From positions 1,178,001 to 1,242,000 of the forward strand of contig NZ_JACVAB010000001.1 in the NCBI RefSeq assembly GCF_014851585.1: DNA of 64,000 bases, in the 5' to 3' direction. Below, piece after piece: positions 45,589-54,451 of the stretch. Source of the DNA: Agrobacterium sp. AGB01. GTDB taxonomy: Bacteria; Pseudomonadota; Alphaproteobacteria; Rhizobiales; Rhizobiaceae. Position numbers and translations under genes: made by a program. The notes under the pieces were generated by a model. It was not told the DNA's origin. It did no database searches and saw only the letters and a program-made list of their open reading frames with translations. Within the stretch, counting starts at the first letter, position 1. Each line of letters starts with the position of its first letter.

Positions 45589-46290
45589 TCAACCGGCATT
45601 GTCGTCGGTGGTTTCATAGACAAACGTGCTTTCAAAAGCCGTACGGCCTTTGCTGGTGAAGGTCAGAACCCGACCTTCCGCACGCTTGATCCATTGTTTG
45701 TCCAGCATGGCGTTGAGCAGCGATGCACCGAGCGAACCACCAAGATGGTGGCGTCTTTCACTCCAGTCCAGGCAGTGCAGGCACACCGGACGACGCGCCT
45801 TTCGCAGGCTTTTCAGATCAATGCCGAAGTCGGAGAAAAACTGCTGGCCCTGATCGGTCAGAGTAATGGTTTCATCCTGCGAAATCACCAGACCGCGCTG
45901 GGTAATGCCGTGCAGCAATTGCACGCCGCTTTCCCCGGCCAGATGGTCATAACAGACCCTTGCTTCACGCAGCGCCGCGTCCTTGGGGCCAGTGCGGACC
46001 CGAACGGCGCCGGTGCGCTGGGCAAGCCCCATCAGCGCTTCGAGCACCTGCGCCACATCTTCGCCCGACAGACGGAAATAACGATGCCGTCCCTGTTTTT
46101 CGGCTTTCAGCAGATTGGCATCGCTCAGCTTGGAGAGGTGCCCGCTGGCCGTCTGTACCGTGACGCCGGCGGCGTTTGCCAACTCGCTGACGGTCAGCGC
46201 GCGGCCATCCATCAGCGCCGTCAGGATGTTGGCGCGGGCAGGGTCGCCGATCAGTGAGGCGATAGTTGCGATAATGGGTCCGTCTTTCAT
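45589..46290 (-). CDS. ArsR-family transcriptional regulator
   Basis: A 233-residue repressor of the ArsR type. The start is the ATG at 46290 (MKDGPIIATIASLIGDPARANIL); the longer frame to 46623 overlaps the divergent gene and is not credible. The winged helix is at about residues 10-75 (TALMDGRALTVSELANAAGVTVQTASGHLSKLSDANLL). A C-terminal part of about 130 residues is unusual for ArsR and contains CLHCLDWSERRHH, which could bind a metal. The divergent target genes encode two dimeric alpha-beta barrel enzymes. A TTCG/CGAA-type inverted repeat lies at the start of this gene. Confidence 0.87.
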   Translation of the reverse strand: MKDGPIIATIASLIGDPARANILTALMDGRALTVSELANAAGVTVQTASGHLSKLSDANLLKAEKQGRHRYFRLSGEDVAQVLEALMGLAQRTGAVRVRTGPKDAALREARVCYDHLAGESGVQLLHGITQRGLVISQDETITLTDQGQQFFSDFGIDLKSLRKARRPVCLHCLDWSERRHHLGGSLGASLLNAMLDKQWIKRAEGRVLTFTSKGRTAFESTFVYETTDDNAG

Positions 46291-46291
46291 A

Positions 46292-46309
46292 CTTCGATCA
46301 TAGCCGAAG
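46292..46309. promoter_or_regulatory. Candidate ArsR operator
   Basis: CTTCG (46292-46296) and CGAAG (46305-46309) form an inverted repeat with eight bases between, between the divergent starts, and TTGACG (46312-46317) begins three bases further. It could be the operator for both genes. The match is short. Confidence 0.35.
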
Positions 46310-46365
46310 CATTGACGTACAGCAATGGCGTAGACCGGAGGCATGTCATACGAAAGGACATCGCT

Positions 46366-46692
46366 ATGCTGACCTGCTTTATTCGATATGAGATTGACCC
46401 CTATAAGGTCGATTCTTTCGAACACTATGCCCGCAACTGGGGACAAGCCATTCCACGCTGTGGTGCAGAACTGATCGGTTATTACGCGCCGAAGGAGGGC
46501 TCTAGCACCATTGCCTACGGCGTCTATAATATCGAGAACCTCGCGGCCTATGAAGCCTATCGTGCACGTCTGGCAGCAGATCCACTCGGGCGTGACAACT
46601 ACGAATTCGCCAGGCGCGAACAATTCATCCGCCGCGAAGACCGGCTATTCTTGCAACTGGCATCCGCACCACATGGGGAGAGTGAGCGATGA
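46366..46692 (+). CDS. NIPSNAP-family dimeric alpha-beta barrel protein
   Basis: A 108-residue soluble protein starting MLTCFIRYEIDPYKVDSFEHYA at 46366 with GAAAGGA upstream. The pattern FIRYEIDPYKVDSFEHYARNWGQ, YYAPKEGSSTIAYGVYNI and YEAYRARLAADP is the NIPSNAP fold. Its TGA overlaps the next ATG. The function is not known; relatives are linked to quinone or aromatic chemistry. The divergent ArsR regulator suggests induction by a small molecule. Confidence 0.85.
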   Translation: MLTCFIRYEIDPYKVDSFEHYARNWGQAIPRCGAELIGYYAPKEGSSTIAYGVYNIENLAAYEAYRARLAADPLGRDNYEFARREQFIRREDRLFLQLASAPHGESER

Positions 46693-47036
46693 TATCTGTG
46701 ATATTCGAGGTGTGGCCAGCCGAGGGTGAACGGCAGCACTATCTCGACATAGCCGCCAGACTGCGCGCTGACCTCCAGACTATCGACGGGTTTATCTCGG
46801 TCGAGCGGTTTCAGAGCATCACCAATCCCGACAAGATGCTGTCGCTTTCGTTTTTCCGGGATGAGAAAGCAGTCAAAGCCTGGCGCAATCTCGATGCCCA
46901 CCGCGCGGCCCAATCCGCCGGCCGCAATGGCGTCTTTGCCAATTACCGTCTGCGTGTTGCCAGCGTTATCCGTGATTATGGCTTAGATGAGCGCGAAGAC
47001 GCCCCGCCGGACAGCCGCCAGCGTCATGAAGCATAG
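46689..47036 (+). CDS. Antibiotic biosynthesis monooxygenase-family protein
   Basis: A 115-residue ABM-domain protein: MISVIFEVWPAEGERQHYLDIA, LQTIDGFISVERFQSITNPDKMLSLSFFRDEKAVKAWRN, and VFANYRLRVASVI. Dimeric alpha-beta barrel monooxygenases of this type oxidise quinols or small aromatic compounds without cofactors. It overlaps the NIPSNAP gene by four bases (ATGA), so the two are cotranslated, and may form a heterodimer or sequential enzymes. The target chemistry is unknown. Confidence 0.85.
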   Translation: MISVIFEVWPAEGERQHYLDIAARLRADLQTIDGFISVERFQSITNPDKMLSLSFFRDEKAVKAWRNLDAHRAAQSAGRNGVFANYRLRVASVIRDYGLDEREDAPPDSRQRHEA

Positions 47037-47101
47037 TCGCTGAAAAAGAGCACGGGCGCGCCGGCCATTTTTCCTCTCGCCAATCTGTCAGACAAAAGAA
47101 A

Positions 47102-47131
47102 ACGCCCGCAGCGTCGTTGCGGGCGTCTTTT
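47102..47131. terminator. Two-way terminator between the ABM and anti-sigma genes
   Basis: A perfect 9-bp stem (acgcccgca / tgcgggcgt, seven-base loop) has CTTTTGT on the plus side and TTTTCTTTT on the minus side. Confidence 0.88.
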
Positions 47132-47145
47132 GTATTCGTCACGCT

Positions 47146-47865
47146 TTATCGCGGCGCTTTGGCGAAACCTTTGACAAGAATTGGCCCCGTGGGTCGACCA
47201 GTTGGTGATCCCCCAGCCGTTTCCAGCGTGATTTCGTAGAGCTGCTCTCCCTGCGGTTTGGGCAAGGCCGGTCCTTTCAGAGCAGCAGAGCGGCTGTTTT
47301 CGAGCAGACCGAGCGACACTGGCCCCATATCCTGAGAGGGCAGGGTCCACACCTGCAACGTCTTGCCTTCTGGGACAGTGAAATCGGCCAGCAGCTTCAC
47401 CGTCGCCTGTTCGTTGCCGAAGTCTTCGACGATTGCCTGAGCTTCACCCTTGGCATCAAGCAGCACAGCGATCACGACAGGATCGGGTCTGGTGAGCAGG
47501 CTCCAGCCGAGCGTCACGGCAAGCAGCAATGTTGCTGCAAGCGAAGCCATCGCAGTCCAGCGCCAGCCGGACTTGACGTTGTCATTGCTGGCGGCAGGGG
47601 ATGGCGCTGTGGCGATATCAGGGGCAGGGCGCGCAGCCGAAATACCAGCATCAATCCTCTGCCAGAGTTCCTCCGGCACGTCCAAAGGTTCGGCCGTCGC
47701 ATCAAGCGGCAGAAAACGCTCGCGGCTCACAACGACCGCGGCACGCAGTTCGGCGTCTCTTTCGAGACGCACTTCGAAGGCCGCAGCCTCCATTGGCTCC
47801 ATCAGGCCAAGGACATATTCATCGGCAAGGTGGATGATGTCGTGTTCAGGGTTGGTGCCGGTCAT
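47146..47865 (-). CDS. Membrane anti-sigma factor (RskA-like)
   Basis: A 239-residue inner-membrane protein starting MTGTNPEHDIIHLADEYVLG at 47865. The N-terminal cytoplasmic domain (about 1-100) has the anti-sigma pattern ADEYVLGLMEPMEAAAFEVRLERD. One membrane span lies at about 115-135 (MASLAATLLLAVTLGWSLL). The periplasmic C-terminal domain matches RskA (anti-sigma-K factor): LLADFTVPEGKTLQVWTLP and GEQLYEITLE. It should bind the ECF sigma factor whose gene overlaps it by four bases. The trigger is unknown. Confidence 0.88.
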   Translation of the reverse strand: MTGTNPEHDIIHLADEYVLGLMEPMEAAAFEVRLERDAELRAAVVVSRERFLPLDATAEPLDVPEELWQRIDAGISAARPAPDIATAPSPAASNDNVKSGWRWTAMASLAATLLLAVTLGWSLLTRPDPVVIAVLLDAKGEAQAIVEDFGNEQATVKLLADFTVPEGKTLQVWTLPSQDMGPVSLGLLENSRSAALKGPALPKPQGEQLYEITLETAGGSPTGRPTGPILVKGFAKAPR

Positions 47866-48488
47866 CGCATGCACTCCCTCAATGCGGAAAGTCCTCGTTT
47901 TATCCACGACTTTGCGGTGCCAAGCGGCAGCCGCAGGCGTCCGGCAATTTCGCCGTGAGTATAACCGCCGACATAGGCCATGAGGATTGTTCGCCGTCGC
48001 GTTTCTTCCAGTGCGCCAAGGCATTCATGCAGGCGGCTGCCACTTTCCAGACGTTGCCACGATGCCATGATCTGGTCGATCTGTTCGCGGTCCTGCAATT
48101 CCTCAAGTTTATCGCTGGTAACAAGATCTTCGCGTTTGCCATCCCGCAGCATGTTGAGCGCGTGGTTGCGAATAACGGCATAGATCCAGCCGCGTGCCGA
48201 ACCGCGTCCCGGTTCAAATTGATGCGCCCTGGTCCATATACGGATGAACCCTTCCTGCACGGCTTCCTCAGCAAGATCGCGCCGCCTCAAAATGCGCTGG
48301 GCTACAGCCACCAGCCGTCCGGCCTCACTATCATAAATATGCCGCAGGGCTTTGCGGTCACCTTTTGCACAGGCTGCAAGCGCAGCGTTCAAATCTTCGC
48401 TTTGATCCTGCGTCACCAGCAAACGGTTCTCCTCCCGAACATGTCTCTCAAACGGGTATCTCACAGATAGGGCGCCTGTTCCAGACAT
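47862..48488 (-). CDS. ECF-family sigma factor
   Basis: A 208-residue sigma factor with regions 2 (ALRHIYDSEAGRLVAVAQRILRRRDLAEEAVQEGFIRIW, residues 45-85) and 4 (TRRRTILMAYVGGYTHGEIAGRLRLPLGTAKSWIKRGL, residues 160-200). It starts at ATG 48488 with AGGA upstream, and its stop overlaps the anti-sigma gene (ATGA). Sigma and anti-sigma reading away from a DUF4394 gene is a recurring module in Proteobacteria. Autoregulation is suggested by the mirror-image promoter words at 48557-48592. Confidence 0.92.
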   Translation of the reverse strand: MSGTGALSVRYPFERHVREENRLLVTQDQSEDLNAALAACAKGDRKALRHIYDSEAGRLVAVAQRILRRRDLAEEAVQEGFIRIWTRAHQFEPGRGSARGWIYAVIRNHALNMLRDGKREDLVTSDKLEELQDREQIDQIMASWQRLESGSRLHECLGALEETRRRTILMAYVGGYTHGEIAGRLRLPLGTAKSWIKRGLSALRECMR

Positions 48489-48556
48489 CAGCTTGTCCTG
48501 TTTTTTGAACGCAAGGCTTCATCATTCTCTGTGGGGTTACCCCTCAAAGCCGCAAA

Positions 48557-48592
48557 TGGATGCAGCATAATTTTTTTATTTGCCTGCATCCA
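48557..48592. promoter_or_regulatory. Divergent ECF-type promoter pair
   Basis: TGGATGCAG (48557-48565) and CTGCATCCA (48584-48592) are perfect reverse complements around an AT-rich 18-base spacer. Each arm reads TGCATCC toward the gene it faces, like a -35 element. About 18-22 bases further, each side has a GT-A word (GTCTA on the plus strand; GTAAC on the minus). Together they would fire the sigma operon and DUF4394 together. The -10 assignment is inference. Confidence 0.5.
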
Positions 48593-48684
48593 AACGGCAT
48601 CTCCCGTGTGTCTACCCATTGAGAGGCGCTTCACAGGTGTTGAAGCGGGGTTCTCTGAAACAGATATCCAAAGGGAGAAATGCC

Positions 48685-49470
48685 ATGCACATGATCCGTT
48701 CCGTATTGATTGCCTCTACCGCCGTTCTTGCTGCCGCATCCGCACATGCCGCACCTGTTCTTGGCCTGACCGGCGACAAGACGCTGGTGATGTTTGACAC
48801 AGACAAGCCGGAAGTTTCCAAGACCATGGATGTGACCGGTGTCGACAAGTTGGTGGGCATTGATTTTCGTCCCGGCAACAAGACCGTGGTCGGCGTAACG
48901 CCTGAGGGAACCATCGTCACAATCGATCTGACCAGCGGTGCCGCAACTGAAGTGGCCAAAATGGACAAGCCGCTGGGCATGACCGAGGCGCCTGTGGTCG
49001 TTGACTTCAATCCGATGGCAGACCGTCTGCGTTTCATGACCGGCACCACAAATCACCGTGTTCACCCTGATACCGGTGCTGTGACGGTTGACGGCACATT
49101 GGCCTATGAAGAGGGTGACATGCACAAGGGTGAAACACCCAACATCGTTGCGGCCGCTTACACCAACTCCTGGGGCAAGCCTGAAAAGACTGCGATGTAC
49201 AATATCGATGCCACGATTGGCGCGCTGATCCAGCAGACCAAACCAAATGACGGTACGCTGAAAGCCATTGGCAAGCTTGGTATCGAAGGCACCCCGGCCA
49301 CTTACGCTTTCGACATTCAAGGTGCGGAAGACGGCAAGAACACCGCCTATCTCGTCGCCAATAAAACCCTCTACACTGTCAATCTTGAGACGGGTGCTAC
49401 CACGCAGGTTGGTGCAGTCACAGGTATCGACAACGAGGTGAGGGATATCGCTATCTTGCCTGCCATGTGA
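48685..49470 (+). CDS. DUF4394 periplasmic protein
   Basis: A 261-residue secreted protein. The start at 48685 gives MHMIRSVLIASTAVLAAASAHA, a signal peptide, with AAAGGGAGA upstream. The mature part repeats a beta-blade-like pattern: LGLTGDKTLVMFDTDKPEV, VGIDFRPGNKTVVGVTPEGTIVTIDL, VDFNPMADRLRFMTGT and AYLVANKTLYTVNLETG, typical of DUF4394, probably a beta-propeller. It faces the ECF sigma operon and likely belongs to its regulon. Function is unknown, possibly an extracytoplasmic sensor or repair factor for oxidative stress. Confidence 0.88.
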   Translation: MHMIRSVLIASTAVLAAASAHAAPVLGLTGDKTLVMFDTDKPEVSKTMDVTGVDKLVGIDFRPGNKTVVGVTPEGTIVTIDLTSGAATEVAKMDKPLGMTEAPVVVDFNPMADRLRFMTGTTNHRVHPDTGAVTVDGTLAYEEGDMHKGETPNIVAAAYTNSWGKPEKTAMYNIDATIGALIQQTKPNDGTLKAIGKLGIEGTPATYAFDIQGAEDGKNTAYLVANKTLYTVNLETGATTQVGAVTGIDNEVRDIAILPAM

Positions 49471-49516
49471 GGCAGCAACAGCTGAAACCTCACGCCAAGC
49501 AATGAATCAAAAAATG

Positions 49517-49554
49517 AAAAGCCGCCCGTAAGTGATTCTACGGGCGGCTTTTTT
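49517..49554. terminator. Two-way terminator between DUF4394 and rne
   Basis: A perfect 14-bp stem (aaaagccgcccgta / tacgggcggctttt, eight-base loop) with TTTTTT on the plus side and TTTTCATTTTTT on the minus side. Confidence 0.94.
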
Positions 49555-49574
49555 CGTATTCTATTAGGTTACTA

Positions 49575-52535
49575 TCAGAAGAAACCGCGGCGCTGCCACC
49601 AGCCGCCCTTACGCGGCTTTGGATCATCGCCATCACCTTCGGTCGAGGCTGTGGACGTTACCACAGGCTCGGAAGATGAAACGTTCTCACCGCGGTTGGC
49701 GCGGACAGGTTTTGCGTCATCACTCAGATCGGCAGAAGCTTCACCAACTTCTTCAATCGCTGCGTCGACAACCGTCTCTTCAACAACCACAGGCTCTACG
49801 GTTTCAACCTTGGCCTTGGCAGGCTTTTCGGCTTTGGGAGCAGCAACAGCCTCTTCAGCTGGAGCGTCTTCCTGTGCCTTGGCCTTGCGGGTGCGGCGTG
49901 GCTTCTTGGCTTTTGGCTCTTCGGACACCACTTCGTCGCTACCACCTTCAACGACGCTAGCCGCGGTTTCTACAACGACGACGTCGCTTTCGCTGGCAAC
50001 AGCGGTCTCAACCGCAACGCCTTCATCGGCAGTGCTGTTGTCGTCACCATCAGTTTCACCCGAGGCTTCGATATCGTTCTCTTCATCGGAGCGATTGCGA
50101 CGACCACCGCGCTTGCCACGACGGCGACGCTTGCGCTTGTTTTCTTCGTCAGACGAACCGTTTTCAGCCGAAGCTTCATCGGCAGTCTCGTTGGCGTCAC
50201 CACCAACGGTTTCTACGCCGTTGTCAGCATCGTCATCGCTCTCGTCGCCTTCATCATCGCCCTCGGCACCATTATCCTGTGCCTGCGCGTCCTGACCGTT
50301 CTGGCCGCCCTTGCGACGACGACGACGACGACGCTTGCGCTTGCCGCGATTGCCATCTTCATCACCCTCAGCGCGTGCCGGCTGGGCAACTGGTGCCTTG
50401 ATGATTTCTTCCTCGTCTTCATCCTCTTCGATTTCGAAGACCGGATCATCTTCTTCTTCGATCACAGGCAGAAGCTGGAGCAGGCTTTCAATTCTGACCG
50501 GGTTTTCGACAGGTTCGCCACGATCGATAGCGAAGTGCTGCGAGCCAACGCTGGCATCGGCGGCGATGATGATCGACACGCCAAAGCGGTTTTCATAATC
50601 GACAATCGTGCCACGCTTGTGGTTGAGCAGGTAAAGGGCAGTGTCCGGCGTTGAACGCACAGTGATGTTGTGCGTTGTGTTTCGCAGCAGATATTCCTCG
50701 ACGCCACGCAGCACGTGCAGGGCGATGGAAGACTCGGAGCGCACGTGGCCGGTGCCGCCGCAATGCGTGCACACCTGCGTCGTGGATTCCAGAACCGAAG
50801 CGCGAATGCGCTGGCGGGACATTTCCAGAAGGCCGAAATGCGAGATGCGGCCAACCTGAATGCGGGCGCGATCGTTTTTCAGGCAATCCTTCAATTTCTT
50901 TTCGACGGAGCGGTTATTGCGCTTTTCTTCCATGTCGATGAAGTCGATGACGACAAGACCGGCAAGGTCGCGCAGGCGAAGCTGACGTGCAACTTCTTCC
51001 GCTGCCTCAAGGTTCGTTGCCAGCGCGGTTTCCTCAATGGAATGCTCGCGGGTCGAACGGCCCGAGTTGACGTCGATGGAAACCAGAGCTTCTGTCTGGT
51101 TGATGATGAGGTAACCACCAGACTTCAGCGTGACCTGCGGCTGCAGCATGCGGTCAAGCTGCGCTTCGATGCCGGAGCGCGAGAAGATCGGGTGAATATC
51201 GCGGTAAGGTTGAACCACCTTGGCATGGCTCGGCATCAGCATCTTCATGAAGTCTTTTGCTTCACGGTAGCCTTCTTCGCCGGACACGATGATTTCGCTG
51301 ATGTCGCGATTGTAGAGGTCGCGGATCGAACGCTTGATCAGCGAGCCTTCCTCGTAAACGAGGCAAGGGGCTGTGGAGTTCAATGTCAGTGTGCGGACAT
51401 TTTCCCACAGGCGCATCAAGTATTCGAAGTCGCGCTTGATCTCGACACGTGTGCGGTTGGCACCTGCTGTACGCAGGATAACGCCCATGCCGTTTGGTAC
51501 TTCCAGATCGCGTGCGATTTCCTTCAGGCGCTTGCGGTCCTGCGGCTGGGTGATCTTGCGGGAAATACCGCCGCCACGAGCCGTATTCGGCATCAGCACG
51601 GAGTAACGGCCGGCCAATGAAAGGTAGGTGGTCAGGGCTGCGCCCTTGTTACCGCGTTCTTCTTTGGCAACCTGAACCAGAATAATCTGGCGGCGCTTGA
51701 TGACTTCCTGAATGCGGTACTGCTTGCGTGGCTTGCGCGCTACGCGATCAGGAACCTCTTCCATGGCATCTTCTGCGCCGACGGATTCGATAACTTCCTT
51801 CTCATGGTCGTCGTCATCGTCGTCATCGTCGTCAGAGCCATTGCGGCGAAGACCTTCGACCTCTTCCGAAATCGTGTCAGCGTCAACCATCGCAGCCATT
51901 TCGCCGCCTGGGGTCTCATCATCGCTGCCGTAAGCTTCGGCTGATGCTTCTTCTTCAGCATCGGCCTTCTTCTTGCGGGGCCGGCGTACGCGCTTCTTTG
52001 GCTTTTCTTCCTCGGCAGGTGCCTCAATGTTGGCGGCTTCTGCTTCTACGTCTGCAGGCGCAGCTTCAGCTTCAACTTCGGCAGTTTCCTGCGGCGCTGC
52101 GGATTGCGGCTCTGATGTGTCGGAGACTTTCGCATCAGTGCTCAGCGGTACAATGCCGATGTCCGGCTGGTCAGCTGTGGAAAGATCGACTGTCGCTGTA
52201 TGGTCGTGCGGTGAATCCGCTGGCTCGAAATCATCGCTACCGCGATGTTCTTCGGCTTCTGCTCTCAGAAGTGCCTGACGATCCGCAAGCGGGATCTGAT
52301 AGTAGTCGGGATGGATTTCTGCAAATGCCAGAAAGCCATGACGGTTCCCACCGTAATCGACGAAGGCTGCCTGAAGCGATGGTTCTACCCGGGTTACCTT
52401 TGCAAGGTAGATATTGCCCCGGATCTGCTTCTTGTGCTCGGATTCGAAGTCGAACTCCTCAATCCGGTTGCCTCTGACGACTACAACCCGCGTCTCCTCT
52501 TCGTGGGAGGCGTCGATAAGCATTTTGTCTGCCAT
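49575..52535 (-). CDS. rne: Ribonuclease E
   Basis: Endonuclease at the core of the RNA degradosome. The 986-residue protein starts MADKMLIDASHEEETRVVVV (S1-like start), contains a long acidic insertion of about 170 residues between the parts of the S1 domain (about residues 105-265, rich in Glu, Ala, Asp and including DDDDDDDDDHEKE), then the catalytic RNase E/G core GKTIKRSIRDLYNRDIS-type block, SIDVNSGRSTREHSIEETALATNLEAAEEVARQLRLRDLAGLVVIDFIDM, and a zinc-link THCGGTGHV (about residue 590). The C-terminal half is disordered, acidic and basic tracts alternating (KRKRRRRRRRK). Length resembles other rhizobial RNase E. Confidence 0.95.
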   Translation of the reverse strand: MADKMLIDASHEEETRVVVVRGNRIEEFDFESEHKKQIRGNIYLAKVTRVEPSLQAAFVDYGGNRHGFLAFAEIHPDYYQIPLADRQALLRAEAEEHRGSDDFEPADSPHDHTATVDLSTADQPDIGIVPLSTDAKVSDTSEPQSAAPQETAEVEAEAAPADVEAEAANIEAPAEEEKPKKRVRRPRKKKADAEEEASAEAYGSDDETPGGEMAAMVDADTISEEVEGLRRNGSDDDDDDDDDHEKEVIESVGAEDAMEEVPDRVARKPRKQYRIQEVIKRRQIILVQVAKEERGNKGAALTTYLSLAGRYSVLMPNTARGGGISRKITQPQDRKRLKEIARDLEVPNGMGVILRTAGANRTRVEIKRDFEYLMRLWENVRTLTLNSTAPCLVYEEGSLIKRSIRDLYNRDISEIIVSGEEGYREAKDFMKMLMPSHAKVVQPYRDIHPIFSRSGIEAQLDRMLQPQVTLKSGGYLIINQTEALVSIDVNSGRSTREHSIEETALATNLEAAEEVARQLRLRDLAGLVVIDFIDMEEKRNNRSVEKKLKDCLKNDRARIQVGRISHFGLLEMSRQRIRASVLESTTQVCTHCGGTGHVRSESSIALHVLRGVEEYLLRNTTHNITVRSTPDTALYLLNHKRGTIVDYENRFGVSIIIAADASVGSQHFAIDRGEPVENPVRIESLLQLLPVIEEEDDPVFEIEEDEDEEEIIKAPVAQPARAEGDEDGNRGKRKRRRRRRRKGGQNGQDAQAQDNGAEGDDEGDESDDDADNGVETVGGDANETADEASAENGSSDEENKRKRRRRGKRGGRRNRSDEENDIEASGETDGDDNSTADEGVAVETAVASESDVVVVETAASVVEGGSDEVVSEEPKAKKPRRTRKAKAQEDAPAEEAVAAPKAEKPAKAKVETVEPVVVEETVVDAAIEEVGEASADLSDDAKPVRANRGENVSSSEPVVTSTASTEGDGDDPKPRKGGWWQRRGFF

Positions 52536-53185
52536 GTAATCTCTGCTCCTCGACGCGACCCCGTGACAGACGAGGATCGTACCGCCGAAAAGGCGGTTCT
52601 CCCGTATCTATGAGAGGGTGCGTCGGAAATGATGTTTACCGCTTGGCGCGCGTCAACTGACAACAGCGAGGCGAAGGGCAATGCAAAATGCTTGCCGCTT
52701 TGGCCTTGTATGTAAGAAAGCTGTTGCAACGACACCATTTGCCCAAGCCGGTAATACGATAATAACTGGCCCCTTGAGGCCGATGAGTTTGCCCTTCCAG
52801 AAGGGCGGACGGTGGCATGCCACCGGGTATATGCCCGGCTCATGCCGGAATTGTTCCAGTTTCAGGAAAAATGTAGCGACGGCAGATGATTCCCGTTTTG
52901 CAGCGCCAGCGTCTTTACGATTGGCAGCCCTACGGGTATCTATCCCGTTAACATCTAAACCCTCAATTTGTGTTGTATGGTTTATCCGGCTCAATAGCAA
53001 TAGGCACGCTAAATATGCCATATTGCTGGAGTAATTCAGGCGTTAACAAATGCTTCACCAATGGCTGTGAATGTGGTCTGACACGGACCGAAACAGGGCA
53101 GGGCGGCGCGGTTTCGAGAGGCATTGGGGGCTTTTGAAAGCACTTTTGCTAAAATGACGAATATGAAAAAAAGATTTGGGCTGTC
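52536..53185 (-). promoter_or_regulatory. Long leader of rne, no gene seen
   Basis: About 600 bp precede rne without a credible gene. Near the start codon there is a stable hairpin, ACCGCC/GGCGGT with a GAAAA loop (52581-52597). RNase E genes often have long leaders by which the enzyme controls its own mRNA, and this may be such a leader. The promoter itself could not be pinned down, and part of the stretch also serves amiC on the other strand. Confidence 0.45.
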
Positions 53186-54451
53186 ATGATTATTGCACAA
53201 ATGCGGGCGGCAATCCGGTGCTCGACGCGTATTACGCTGCGAATCACCCTTGCAGCCACTCTGACGGCAGTCACTTTCTTCTCCGTTCCAAACGCTGCTT
53301 TTGCAATCGGCGAGAGTTCAAGGATGGTGGCGAGCGCGGCCCGTATCGCCGGAAACGAAGCCCGTACCCGCGTTGTCATCGATTTTGCCGAAGAGCCGGA
53401 ATTCGAGGTTCATTATCTCGATTCGCCGGAGCGTATCGTCGTTGATCTTCCATCCACCGATTTTGCATTCCCTGCCAAGGATCTCGAGGCTGCCGGCCTT
53501 TTCCGTGACGTGCGTTTCGGCACGATGGACGAGGGCCGCGCCCGGATCGTTCTGACCGCCAAGAAACCGGTGCGCCTGGCCATATCCGAGGTGCAGCCAA
53601 ATTCTGAAGGCAATGGCGTTCGTCTGGTGCTGGACGCTGAAATCACCGACAAGGCGACCTTCGCCAATCTGGTCAAGGACCAGAGCTGGCAACCGCCATC
53701 TCCAGTCACCACCGCCTCGGTCGATGGCGTTGTCAGCGGCAAGAGTGACCGGCAGGCCCAGTTCATCATCGCAGTTGATGCCGGCCATGGCGGCATTGAT
53801 AATGGTGCGCAGGGCGGCAAGACCGGTACGCATGAAAAAGACATTACCCTTGCCTTTGCCAAGGAACTGACAGAGCGGCTGAACAAGGAGCCCGGCATTC
53901 AGGCCGTGCTGACGCGCGAATCCGACGAGTTTCTGGCCCTTTCCGAGCGTGTGCAGATCGCCCGCCAGAAAGGCGCTAATCTTTTGATTTCCCTGCATGC
54001 CGATACGCTCAAACAAAAGGGCATTCGTGGCGCAACCGTCTACACCATATCAGACCGCGCATCCGACCGCATGGCGGCTGAACTGGCTGAGCGCGAAAAC
54101 CTGTCCGACGAACTGGCCGGTGTTGCCATGCCGGCAAGCCAGCCGGAAGTGGCCGATATCCTGCTCGACCTGACACGGCGCGAGACACAGGCGTTCTCGG
54201 TGACCTTGGCCGGTAATATCCTGGCGTCGTTTGAAGGGCAGATCGGCCTGATCAACAACCCGCATCGCTATGCCGGTTTCCGCGTTTTGCAGGCGCCTGA
54301 TATTCCCTCCATTCTGCTGGAAATGGGCTTCCTGTCCAATCCGGAAGATGAAAAGCTGTTGCTCGATGTCGAATGGCGTAAAAAGCTGGCCGATGTCATG
54401 GCAAAGGCGGTCGGAAAATATCACAATCAGTTCGTCGCCAACGGCGGTTGA
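53186..54451 (+). CDS. amiC: N-acetylmuramoyl-L-alanine amidase, AmiC type
   Basis: Periplasmic hydrolase that cuts the bond between N-acetylmuramic acid and the first L-Ala of peptidoglycan, helping daughter-cell separation. The 421-residue protein has a hydrophobic N-terminal signal (about residues 15-40), an AMIN domain (about 50-155, VVIDFAEEPEFEVHYLDSPERIVVDLP) and an Amidase_3 domain (about 190-415) with VDAGHGGIDNGAQGG (His and Glu zinc ligands), the catalytic SLHADT and EMGFLSNPEDEKLL. The start may be ATG 53186 or 53201. PBP1a follows. Confidence 0.93.
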   Translation: MIIAQMRAAIRCSTRITLRITLAATLTAVTFFSVPNAAFAIGESSRMVASAARIAGNEARTRVVIDFAEEPEFEVHYLDSPERIVVDLPSTDFAFPAKDLEAAGLFRDVRFGTMDEGRARIVLTAKKPVRLAISEVQPNSEGNGVRLVLDAEITDKATFANLVKDQSWQPPSPVTTASVDGVVSGKSDRQAQFIIAVDAGHGGIDNGAQGGKTGTHEKDITLAFAKELTERLNKEPGIQAVLTRESDEFLALSERVQIARQKGANLLISLHADTLKQKGIRGATVYTISDRASDRMAAELAERENLSDELAGVAMPASQPEVADILLDLTRRETQAFSVTLAGNILASFEGQIGLINNPHRYAGFRVLQAPDIPSILLEMGFLSNPEDEKLLLDVEWRKKLADVMAKAVGKYHNQFVANGG

